Source: Povalibacter uvarum
GTDB lineage: Bacteria > Pseudomonadota > Gammaproteobacteria > Steroidobacterales > Steroidobacteraceae
Direction of reading: 5' to 3'
DNA length: 64,000 nt
Assembly: GCF_014202975.1 (NCBI RefSeq)
Contig: NZ_JACHHZ010000001.1
Coordinates: 186,001 to 250,000, forward strand
Positions 9,002-16,989 of this stretch are shown in pieces. Numbering within the stretch: position 1 is the first letter of the stretch; the number at the start of each line of letters is the position of its first letter. The position numbers were made by a program, and so were the translations under genes. The notes under the pieces were generated by a model that worked only from the letters and a program-made list of their open reading frames with translations, did no database searches and was not told where the DNA came from.

Positions 9002-10203
9002 AGATCGTGAAGGTCGAAGCGTTCCCCATCCAGGCGGAGCCGATCGATAGCCGCGGCTACTGGGGCAGTCGCGCCTGGGGTTCGGTTCGGGCCGCCGGTC
9101 AGGCGGAGCTGTCGACTGAGTATCCGGTTCCGCTGCGCCGCCGCTTCGTCTACTCGAAGACGATCGATACTGTCATCGTGCGCATCGAAACCGACAGTGG
9201 CCATGTCGGCTGGGGTGAAGCCAAGGCGCCGGTTGCGCCGCAGGCCACGGCAAAGATCATCGACCTGCTGCTCAAAGACATTCTCATCGGTGCGGATCCG
9301 CGCGACGTTCTAGTGCTTTGGGAGCGCATGTACGCGGGGATGCGCGTGCGCGGCCATCGAGCCGGCTTCTATATAGAAGCGATTGCAGGCGTCGACATCG
9401 CGCTCTGGGATCTGGCAGGGCAGGCTGCGAATGCGCCGATCTCCACGCTGCTTGGTGGGAAGATGCGCGAAAGCGTGCGCGTCTATGCGTCCGGCATTCC
9501 CTCGCTGCCGATCGAAGCGCCGGACGAGGCGGTCACAGGGCTTGTCGATGAGGCGCGCGGGCTGCGCAAGGACGGATACACAGGCGTGAAGATGGCGATC
9601 GGTCGCGGAGTGCGAGGGGATCTGCGCACTATCCGTGCGATCCGCGATGCGCTGGGTGACGACTTCACGATCTACGCCGACGCGGCCGGCGTCTACTCGC
9701 GGGCCGATGCGATGCTGATCGGCGAGGCAATGCAGGAGCTCGGTGTCGGCTTCTTCGAGATGCCGATTCCGCCCGAGGACGTCGAAGGCTACGCCGAGCT
9801 GGCACAACGGCTGTCGATTCCCATCGCTCTCGATTCGATCATGACGCGGCATGAAACCGTGGAGCTGATCCGCAATCGCGCGATCGACATCGTGCAGCCC
9901 GACGTGTGTCGCGCCGGTGGTATCACGGAATGCCGGCGCATCGCCGAGCTGGCGGATTGCTTCGGGCTCGCGTTCCAGCCGCACGTCAGCATCGGCTCTG
10001 CTGTGCATGTGGCGGCCAGCGCGCATCTCGCGGTCGCCATGCCGAACAGCATCGTGTGCGAATACTGGATCGGCAAGAACCCGATTGGCGCGTCGATTGC
10101 GGCGACGCCTGCGGAAGTGAAGGATGGTTATCTGTTTGCTCCGGCCGGCGCAGGCCTGGGTATTGGGCTGGACGCCAAAGCGCTGCTTCGTCACGCGGTC
10201 TGA
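8998..10203 (+). CDS. Enolase-superfamily sugar-acid dehydratase (mandelate racemase subgroup)
   Basis: A 401-residue protein. Metal ligands D228 (YADAAG), E254 (FFEMPI) and D279 (ALDSI), lysine K198 (GVKMAI) and H329 (FQPHVS) are all in the expected order. The long N-terminal 'RGYWGSRAWG' insertion is unlike the first enolase-superfamily protein at 503-1672, so the two probably have different substrates. The start at ATG 8998 has GGAGG nine bases upstream. It closes the tightly overlapped block TonB receptor-SDR-dgoK-lactonase-GH105 and likely converts an aldonic or aldaric acid to the keto-deoxy acid that DgoK phosphorylates. Confidence 0.87.
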   Translation: MKIVKVEAFPIQAEPIDSRGYWGSRAWGSVRAAGQAELSTEYPVPLRRRFVYSKTIDTVIVRIETDSGHVGWGEAKAPVAPQATAKIIDLLLKDILIGADPRDVLVLWERMYAGMRVRGHRAGFYIEAIAGVDIALWDLAGQAANAPISTLLGGKMRESVRVYASGIPSLPIEAPDEAVTGLVDEARGLRKDGYTGVKMAIGRGVRGDLRTIRAIRDALGDDFTIYADAAGVYSRADAMLIGEAMQELGVGFFEMPIPPEDVEGYAELAQRLSIPIALDSIMTRHETVELIRNRAIDIVQPDVCRAGGITECRRIAELADCFGLAFQPHVSIGSAVHVAASAHLAVAMPNSIVCEYWIGKNPIGASIAATPAEVKDGYLFAPAGAGLGIGLDAKALLRHAV

Positions 10204-10242
10204 TCCGCGTCCCGCTCATCTGACTTTCGTCGAGGTTGAAGA

Positions 10243-13059
10243 ATGAAGAACCGGACTCGCGGTCTCTCCTGCGTCCTGCTGTCCCTCACCGCATTCGCAG
10301 CCAGCGCACAACAGGCGCCGTCCTATCGGATCAGCTCTTCCTCCGCCAATGCCGTCACTATCGAGCGCGACGACAAACGCGCAACGTTTGAACCTGTCTT
10401 TACCGTGATCCGCGCCGATGCGGATCCGCAGCTGGGCTTGTCGCACTTCGCTTCGACGCCGGGTGAAAGCCTCGAAGGCGTGAACGTCGAGAACTATCCG
10501 TTGCCGAGGTGGCGCGCCGCGAGCGGCAACGGCTTCACTGACGTTGTCTATGACGCGGGCGTGGTGACGAGCATTCGCGCGACCAGCAGTCGCCCGCTCG
10601 ATGGCGGTGGTGTTGCATGGACCTTCGCATCTGATCCGAACTTCACGCTGGACGCTGAAGTCCGTCCTGTCTCCGGCGAGTCGCCGCGTATTTCATGGAG
10701 ATTCACGGCCCGCAAGCCTGGCTGGTACACGGTCGGGTACACAGGCGCGCCAGCGAGTGATCCGTCGGCCGACGACGCGTTCCTCCAGCCCTTGATCTGG
10801 CAGGAGAAGCGCTTTCCGCGCGCGCCCTTGATGACGGCAGAAAGCATGGGCGGCTTGCCGCTGACGCTGGTGACCCGCGACAAGATGACCTACGGCCTCA
10901 GCGTCGATCCGCGCGAAAGCCCGTATCGTCTGCCGACGATCGCGAATGCGCGATTCGGTGTCGTGCTGCGCAATCTCAAAGGCGAAGCGCAGCCATCGGC
11001 GTTCGCGCCGCTGCTCGGCCAGACGGATTCGAAGTTCGCAGCAGGGCAGAGTGCGACGTTCGCGGTCCGGCCCGTGATCGTCGCCGGCGATGTGAATGAT
11101 GCGTTCGCCGAAGTCGCACGGACTCTCTTCGGATTCGCCGACATCCGTCAGAACGTCGATCAGTCCCTCAACGCGACGATCGACGGCATGGTCGACTTTG
11201 CGATGGACGATGCGCATTCGGGCTGGAACGCGGATCTCAGGGGGTTCGACTACAACACCGATGTCAAGGGAACGGTGAAAGTCGTCTCCGCGCTGCATCC
11301 GCTGGCGCTCGCGCTGATTCAGGACGATCCGGAGATATATCGCCTGCGTGCGCTGCCGATCACCGAATTCCTGATGTCGCGCACGAAGTACCTCTACAAC
11401 GCGCTGCCGGAAGAAGCGGGTCAGAACGCCGCACGCGACATGAAGGGCCCGGCTGCGGAAGTTTCCGAACTCGCCGAGCTCTATCAGATGTCGCACGGGC
11501 AGACGCCGGTCTTCCGTCACTACGCGCTGGAGCTCGCCGGCAAGCCGCGTCGGTTGAATCTGCTGATGGTGAGTGATGGCGCGACGTTCTGGGATGAACT
11601 CGCCCTGTACAGGCTCACTGGGGATGCGGCGCGCCTCGCGAAAGCACGCACCCTTGCGGATGCGTACATCAAGGCACGCATCGACACTCCGCAGCGCGAC
11701 TTCAGCGATGTGCATCTCGACAAGGGCGGACAGTTCTGGTCGGACTTCGCACCACGCTTCGTCGAGTTGTTCGAGCTGTGGCAGGAGACGAACGAGCCGC
11801 GCTATCTCGCCGCTGCCCGCGCGGGCGCTCGCAGCTACGCAAGCTACGCGTGGTATTTCCCGAAGATTCCGCAAGGTGACGTCACGGTCGATCGTGGCGG
11901 CATCGCTCCTGTCGGGCTGTTTACTGCGAAACCTGATGACAAGGGCATCCCGACCCCGGAGGTTGCGCTGCCGGCATGGCAGGTCTCGCAGATCGGACTC
12001 ACACCGGAAGCGCAGACGACGTATCACCTGAATCCGGGCGTCTTCCTCGCGCATCAGGCTGCCTACGAATTGCGCATTGCTGCGGCGACGAATGACACGT
12101 TCCTGCACGATGCCGCGCGGTCGGCCATCGTCGGTCGCTACAAGACCTATCCGGGCTACGACATCAACGTCAGGTTCTCGAATGTCTACGCCCGCCAGGA
12201 CTTCCAGAATCGTCCGTTCGCGCAGCTCAACTACAACGAGATCTACTACAACCACGTCTGGCCGCACATCGCACTGCTGACCGACTACCTGATGTCGGAC
12301 TTCGAGACCCGATCGAAGGGCGCCATCCTGTTTCCCGCGCGCTACGCGCAGGGCTATGCATATCTGCGCAGCAAAGTGTACGGCGATCGAGCGGGCAAGT
12401 TCATGGGTGAAGAGAATGTTCACTTGTGGATGCCGCGGCACATCGTCAGCACCGACGATCCGCAGGCGAACTATCTCACCGGCTACGGCAACGGGCGCTT
12501 CTATCTCGCGTTGAGCAATGAGTCCCCGAAGACCCGGTCCGTGACGGTCACACTCGACCGTGAACGAGTTCCGTACGTACCCGGCCGCAGCTACTCGGCG
12601 CGGGTATGGACCGATGGCAAGCCGTCGGGTACGGCGACAGTGGTGAACGGCATCGTCAAACTGCAGCTGTCTGCGAAGGGACTGACTGCAATCGCGGTGG
12701 ATGACCTGCCTGTGTTCAAGCGCCTGCACGCCGACTACTTCGCGGATACCAGCAAGAAGACGAGGGCTGGCGGCAACGGCTTCCGGACGGACAAGACGCC
12801 GGTCGGCGACGCGACCGCGATGTTCCTTTCATTCGCAGGGCAGCGGGACTTCTACCTGTGGACGTCGGCCTCGGACAGCGATGTCCGCGAGGTACGCGCG
12901 ACGCTGAAAGACGGACGATCGGAGCGCAAGCTCGCGGACCGAGTTCATCCATTCGAGTTCAGCGCGCCGACCGGTGCGGATGCGATCGAGTATCGCCTGG
13001 AGTTCGTGCGCACAGATGGAACGGTCGTCGACGGGGGGTGGCAGACGCTGAGCCGTTGA
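10243..13059 (+). CDS. Large exported protein, possible polysaccharide lyase or glycosidase of unknown family
   Basis: A 938-residue protein with a clear signal peptide (MKNRTRGLSC..., cleavage near ASAQQ). Residues about 20-300 look beta-rich and residues about 300-720 look alpha-helical with repeated aromatic/acidic loops ('YNEIYYNHVWPHIALL', 'YPGYDINVRFSNVY'), followed by beta-rich C-terminal domains. This architecture (beta domain, helical toroid, beta domains) resembles several polysaccharide lyases. I do not recognise the exact family. It follows the catabolic operon by 39 bp with a GAGG ribosome binding site, so it probably makes or trims the oligosaccharide in the periplasm for the GH105 enzyme. 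Function is inferred from context. Confidence 0.65.
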   Translation: MKNRTRGLSCVLLSLTAFAASAQQAPSYRISSSSANAVTIERDDKRATFEPVFTVIRADADPQLGLSHFASTPGESLEGVNVENYPLPRWRAASGNGFTDVVYDAGVVTSIRATSSRPLDGGGVAWTFASDPNFTLDAEVRPVSGESPRISWRFTARKPGWYTVGYTGAPASDPSADDAFLQPLIWQEKRFPRAPLMTAESMGGLPLTLVTRDKMTYGLSVDPRESPYRLPTIANARFGVVLRNLKGEAQPSAFAPLLGQTDSKFAAGQSATFAVRPVIVAGDVNDAFAEVARTLFGFADIRQNVDQSLNATIDGMVDFAMDDAHSGWNADLRGFDYNTDVKGTVKVVSALHPLALALIQDDPEIYRLRALPITEFLMSRTKYLYNALPEEAGQNAARDMKGPAAEVSELAELYQMSHGQTPVFRHYALELAGKPRRLNLLMVSDGATFWDELALYRLTGDAARLAKARTLADAYIKARIDTPQRDFSDVHLDKGGQFWSDFAPRFVELFELWQETNEPRYLAAARAGARSYASYAWYFPKIPQGDVTVDRGGIAPVGLFTAKPDDKGIPTPEVALPAWQVSQIGLTPEAQTTYHLNPGVFLAHQAAYELRIAAATNDTFLHDAARSAIVGRYKTYPGYDINVRFSNVYARQDFQNRPFAQLNYNEIYYNHVWPHIALLTDYLMSDFETRSKGAILFPARYAQGYAYLRSKVYGDRAGKFMGEENVHLWMPRHIVSTDDPQANYLTGYGNGRFYLALSNESPKTRSVTVTLDRERVPYVPGRSYSARVWTDGKPSGTATVVNGIVKLQLSAKGLTAIAVDDLPVFKRLHADYFADTSKKTRAGGNGFRTDKTPVGDATAMFLSFAGQRDFYLWTSASDSDVREVRATLKDGRSERKLADRVHPFEFSAPTGADAIEYRLEFVRTDGTVVDGGWQTLSR

Positions 13060-13158
13060 GAGTCCGGCGCCTCACCGTCGGCAACCTTTACGATTGCTGC
13101 ACGGCGAGAATCCTCCTAAGAAGAAGACGCAGGTTGCGAGCGCAGGGCCGGGCGTATC

Positions 13159-15126
13159 ATGCGGCGGAAAGTCCGTTTTTCCGAACAAAACGTACCCATG
13201 GCCGACTCAGCCGATCGCGATCGGGAGTTACGGGAGGCGCTGCGCCTCGCCGGCTTTGGCGTGTGGCGGTGGGACACGACCACCAACGCCATGGAATGGG
13301 ATGCGCGCATGCACGCGCTGTACGACTTGCCGTCCGGCACTTTCGGGGGCAAGCCGATGGATGCCATCAACCTGATGCACCCCGAGGATCGCGAAGGGAT
13401 CCTCCAGCAGATGAAGCAGCCGACGGAGCTGCGTCCGGCGTTCATGGAAGTGAGGGTTCTCCGGGCGGATGGGAGTGTCCGCTGGCTCAGTGCCAGCAGC
13501 AGTTTCGTCGGGGCGGCCGCCGCGGGAGGGGTGTTTGCCGGGGTCGTGTGGGATACGACGGAGCGTCACGCGATGGTGCAGTCGCTGCGCGCGAACGAAT
13601 CGCTGCTGCGACAGGCGCAGCGTCTGGCCAAGCTTGCGACCTGGACCTGGACCGCAGACGAAGGCACGTGCTGGTCCTCGGGCATGTTCGAACTCTATGG
13701 TCTTCAGCGAGGTCCGGTGCCGACGGTGGCGGAGCACATGGCGCTGCTACATCCCGACGATCGTCCGCGGGTGCAGCGGGAGTACATCGATGCGTTGAGA
13801 TCGAACGAGTCGCTCGCGCGTCACGAGTTTCGCATCATCCATCCTGATGGAAGCGTTCACCATCTTTCGTCGATGTTCCAGATGGAGCGAGACGAAGTCG
13901 GCAAAGTGCATTCCGTGCTCGGCGTGGTGCAGGACATTACCCTGCAAGTGATGGCCGCGCAGGAACGAGTGGAGCTCGAAGCGCAATTGCAGCAGGCTCA
14001 ACGGCTCGACGCACTCGGCAAGCTGGCCGGCGGCATCGCGCACGACTTCAACAATATCCTGCTGGCCATCGGCGGCAACGCACAGTTGGCGCTGGAGGAT
14101 TGTTCGCCCGACAGTCCGCTGCGATTGAATCTCCAGGAGATCGAGAAGGCACGTGCACGCGCGAGCGGACTGGTACGTCGCATCCTGACCTTCGCTCGCC
14201 CCTCTGCGCGCGAGCAGCAGCCCACTGCCATCGAGTCAGTGGTCAACGAAGCTCTGAACCTGTTGCGTGCGGTGCTGCCTGCCATGATCGAGCTGCGTCC
14301 AAATGTACAAGCATCGCTACCGAAGATCATGGCCGATGCCGGACAGATTCATCAGGTGGTAATGAATCTGGTGACGAACGCGGCGCAGGCCATCGGCGAG
14401 CGGGGCGGAGTCGTGCACGTATCTGTCGATCAGGTGGAAGCGGAGTCAGCGTCGTACATCCGGTTGACGGTTCGCGACAGCGGGCCGGGAATGGATGCAA
14501 TGACGCGTGCTCGCATGTTCGAGCCATTCTTCACGACGAAAGGCACAGGAGGAACCGGTCTGGGCCTCGCAGTCGTGCACGGGATCGTGCAGGGACACCG
14601 CGGCACTGTCGACGTGACAACTGAGCCAGGTGTGGGCACGAGCATCGAAGTGTTGCTGCCCATCAGTCATGCGTCGCAGAACGCGGATGCAGACGTGGCA
14701 CGAGTTGCCCGACCCGGTCAGCGCCAGCACGTGGTCTATGTGGACGACGAGGAATCCATAGTCTCCCTCGTCGCGCGTGCGCTCAAGCGCTGGAACTACC
14801 GGGTGACGACGTTCACCGACCCGCTGCTGGCACTCGCCGCGATCCGCGAACATCCGAGCGATTTCGACGCAGTCATCACCGATCTTGCAATGCCTCGCAT
14901 GACAGGGTTCGAACTCGCCAGCCTGATCGTGCAGCTCCGCCCGGAGCTGCCCATCGTTCTGGTATCGGGGCACTTGCTGGACGAGGAACGCGCGAGAGCC
15001 TACGAGGCTGGCGTTCGGGCGATAGCGCTCAAGCCGAATGCGATCGAGGAGCTGCCGCACTTGCTCGATGACATCTTCAACAAGGAAGGAAACGGCATGC
15101 AGCAGGATGCCTCCCGCGGTGGATAG
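13159..15126 (+). CDS. PAS-PAS hybrid sensor histidine kinase with C-terminal receiver
   Basis: The 655-residue protein has two PAS domains (about 25-140 and 150-275; 'MHPEDREGI' and 'LHPDDRPRV' mark the same fold position), a HisKA helix with phospho-acceptor H295 in 'GGIAHDFNNIL', a HATPase_c domain with N-box 'NLVTNAAQA' and 'GTGLGLAVVHGI', and a receiver domain with D575 ('ITDLAMP') and a conserved lysine in 'ALKPN'. There is no membrane segment, so sensing is cytoplasmic. No partner response regulator lies next to it, making it an orphan. The start is uncertain: ATG 13198 is an alternative; neither has a strong ribosome binding site. Confidence 0.9.
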   Translation: MRRKVRFSEQNVPMADSADRDRELREALRLAGFGVWRWDTTTNAMEWDARMHALYDLPSGTFGGKPMDAINLMHPEDREGILQQMKQPTELRPAFMEVRVLRADGSVRWLSASSSFVGAAAAGGVFAGVVWDTTERHAMVQSLRANESLLRQAQRLAKLATWTWTADEGTCWSSGMFELYGLQRGPVPTVAEHMALLHPDDRPRVQREYIDALRSNESLARHEFRIIHPDGSVHHLSSMFQMERDEVGKVHSVLGVVQDITLQVMAAQERVELEAQLQQAQRLDALGKLAGGIAHDFNNILLAIGGNAQLALEDCSPDSPLRLNLQEIEKARARASGLVRRILTFARPSAREQQPTAIESVVNEALNLLRAVLPAMIELRPNVQASLPKIMADAGQIHQVVMNLVTNAAQAIGERGGVVHVSVDQVEAESASYIRLTVRDSGPGMDAMTRARMFEPFFTTKGTGGTGLGLAVVHGIVQGHRGTVDVTTEPGVGTSIEVLLPISHASQNADADVARVARPGQRQHVVYVDDEESIVSLVARALKRWNYRVTTFTDPLLALAAIREHPSDFDAVITDLAMPRMTGFELASLIVQLRPELPIVLVSGHLLDEERARAYEAGVRAIALKPNAIEELPHLLDDIFNKEGNGMQQDASRGG

Positions 15127-15298
15127 CCTGTGTCGTTGGTCCAGCACTGCTGAAAGAAACAACTACAGCGCAGCCCGCTACATACGACCGATCGTTCTGC
15201 TGAGCACATACGGATGCAGGTCAATGGAACTCGTCGCTTGGGTACGGGTTCAGTCCCTGGGGTCACGTCTTGCACGCGCCAACCGCCAGGAGGAAGGA

Positions 15299-15727
15299 AT
15301 GGAAACGCAGGAACTGCACAGGGGTCGACTGATCGACCACGTTCAACTCGTCGTCCGGGATCTGCCTGCCTCGCGGAAATTTTATGAGGCGATCTTCAAG
15401 AGTCTGAGCATTCCCATCGGCGGCAGCGGCGACGAATATTTCTGGGCTGACGAACTGTGCATTTCCAACGCGGGTTGGGAGGGCGCACGCGGAGAGCTGA
15501 CGGGCCGCCACCATCTTGCGCTCCAGGCAGACAGCCGGGCCGTGGTCGACGCGTTCTACAAGACAGCTCTGGCCAACGGCGGCAAGGACAACGGCGCGCC
15601 CGGAGAGCGTCCTTACCATCCGGGTTACTACGCGGCGTTTGTGCTGGATCCGGACGGCAACAACATCGAAGCTGTGTACCACGGTGAGGCCAAGCGCAAT
15701 GCGCGCTCGGTGAAGATTACGTTCTAG
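15299..15727 (+). CDS. VOC-family (glyoxalase/bleomycin resistance-like) protein
   Basis: A 142-residue protein with the paired beta-alpha-beta-beta-beta modules of the vicinal oxygen chelate fold: 'IDHVQLVVRDLPASRKFYEAIF' at the start, 'RHHLALQ' in the middle and 'AAFVLDPDGNNIEAVYH' at the end, the last giving the glutamate metal ligand. ATG 15299 follows an excellent AGGAGGAAGG. The substrate cannot be deduced. The 172 bp before it hold no recognisable gene. Confidence 0.85.
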   Translation: METQELHRGRLIDHVQLVVRDLPASRKFYEAIFKSLSIPIGGSGDEYFWADELCISNAGWEGARGELTGRHHLALQADSRAVVDAFYKTALANGGKDNGAPGERPYHPGYYAAFVLDPDGNNIEAVYHGEAKRNARSVKITF

Positions 15728-15798
15728 ATCGTCTCGATGCGCGATTGACACGCCGGGAAGCGGCGCCGATCCTTTGCCGAAGGAAGGGAGGGGTGTCG

Positions 15799-16248
15799 GT
15801 GTCAGACAATCAATCGGCGCGAAGCGGGTCGGCCCCCTGGCATCTGTGGGTCGTCGGCGTTATGGCGCTTCTCTGGAACGCATCCGGTGTCTTCCTTTGG
15901 GCCGGTTCGACGTTCGCGGCTGACGCGTTCCTCGAGGGAATGCCGGCAGCACATCGCGACTACGTGAGCAGCTTGCCTTTCTGGAGCACGCTCACGTGGG
16001 GCCTCGGCGTCGTGGGCGGACTCGTGGGGGCAATCCTGCTTCTGCTGCGCAGTCGATTCGCCGTACCGGCGTTCGCCGCTTCATTGTTCGGGGCGATCGC
16101 GAACACGATGGTATACATCACGAATCCGCCGCCGGAGGGCTTCTTCAATCTGCCGCTGACGCTCTTCATCGTCGGCTTCGCGCTTTTTCAGCTCTGGTTT
16201 GCCAGTTCGATGCAGCGTCGTGGCGTGCTGCACAGCGTGTCGAATTAG
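15799..16248 (+). CDS. Small four-helix membrane protein of unknown function
   Basis: About 149 residues with four hydrophobic segments: 'LWVVGVMALLWNASGVFLWAG', 'STLTWGLGVVGGLVGAILLLL', 'VPAFAASLFGAIANTMVYI' and 'FFNLPLTLFIVGFALFQLWFA'. The GTG at 15799 is selected because GGGAGG lies six bases upstream; the frame is open back to 15745. It is followed after 16 bp by the PaiB-type gene. I do not recognise more than a general resemblance to small inner-membrane proteins common in Gammaproteobacteria and sphingomonads. Confidence 0.65.
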   Translation: MSDNQSARSGSAPWHLWVVGVMALLWNASGVFLWAGSTFAADAFLEGMPAAHRDYVSSLPFWSTLTWGLGVVGGLVGAILLLLRSRFAVPAFAASLFGAIANTMVYITNPPPEGFFNLPLTLFIVGFALFQLWFASSMQRRGVLHSVSN

Positions 16249-16264
16249 CCACAGTGCATTGGCA

Positions 16265-16903
16265 ATGTATATCCCCAAACACTTTGCAGAATCCCGTCCC
16301 GAGGTCCTGCATCGCCTGATCCGCGAACATCCGCTGGGCATGCTCGTCACGCATGGCGGCGATGGGCTCGATGCCAACCACTTGCCGTTCGACCTCGACT
16401 CCAACGTCGGACCGCATGGCCTATTGCGAGGGCATGTCGCTCGCAGCAATCCGCTGTGGCACTCGGTGGAGAGCGGTGCGAATGTGCTGGTCGTGTTTCG
16501 GGCAGAGGAGGCCTACATCTCTCCGAACTGGTATCCGAGCAAACACGAAGCTCACAAGCAGGTGCCGACATGGAACTACAGCGTCGTGCATGTTCATGGG
16601 CGGATCACCATTCACGACGACGAGAAGCACGTGCGCGGCGTTGTCGCCCGATTGACCAGAGTGCACGAGGGTTCACGGAGCGTTCCCTGGAAGATGACGG
16701 ATGCGCCGCCGGACTACATCGATGCGCTCCTGAAGGCGATCGTGGGAATCGAAGTCGAAATCACCCGGCTGGAAGGCAAGTTCAAGCTCAGCCAGAACCG
16801 CGAGACGCGCGATCGGGTCGGCGCCGGCGAAGCATTGATTGCCTCCGGCAAAGTCGCGCTGGGCAAGGACATGCTCCGAATGGAATCGCCCGACGACCCA
16901 TAG
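16265..16903 (+). CDS. PaiB-type FMN-binding protein
   Basis: The 212-residue protein starts 'MYIPKHFAESRPEVLHRLI' and contains 'HPLGMLVTHG', 'NHLPFDLD', 'AYISPNWYPSKHEAHKQVPTWNY' and 'LEGKFKLSQNR', all characteristic of the PaiB family, a split-barrel flavin-binding group first described as a negative regulator of sporulation and protease genes in Bacillus. In Proteobacteria its role is usually unknown and may be flavin-dependent oxidoreduction. Start ATG 16265 gives the full family length. Confidence 0.9.
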   Translation: MYIPKHFAESRPEVLHRLIREHPLGMLVTHGGDGLDANHLPFDLDSNVGPHGLLRGHVARSNPLWHSVESGANVLVVFRAEEAYISPNWYPSKHEAHKQVPTWNYSVVHVHGRITIHDDEKHVRGVVARLTRVHEGSRSVPWKMTDAPPDYIDALLKAIVGIEVEITRLEGKFKLSQNRETRDRVGAGEALIASGKVALGKDMLRMESPDDP

Positions 16904-16989
16904 CCGGGTCGGTGTGCCATGCGAGCGGCGACAGGTGTATCCTCGCCGGGCATCAGGGGTCGCGAAACAATAAGCGGGAGCCAGCATCC

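Noticed and set aside
10693..12729. A 678-codon antisense frame opposite the secreted 938-residue protein
   Set aside because: The sense protein has a signal peptide and ribosome binding site; the antisense product shows no domain pattern.
16456..16989. Long upstream extension of the second TonB receptor
   Set aside because: It overlaps the PaiB-type gene in another frame, and the signal peptide at 16990 must be N-terminal.
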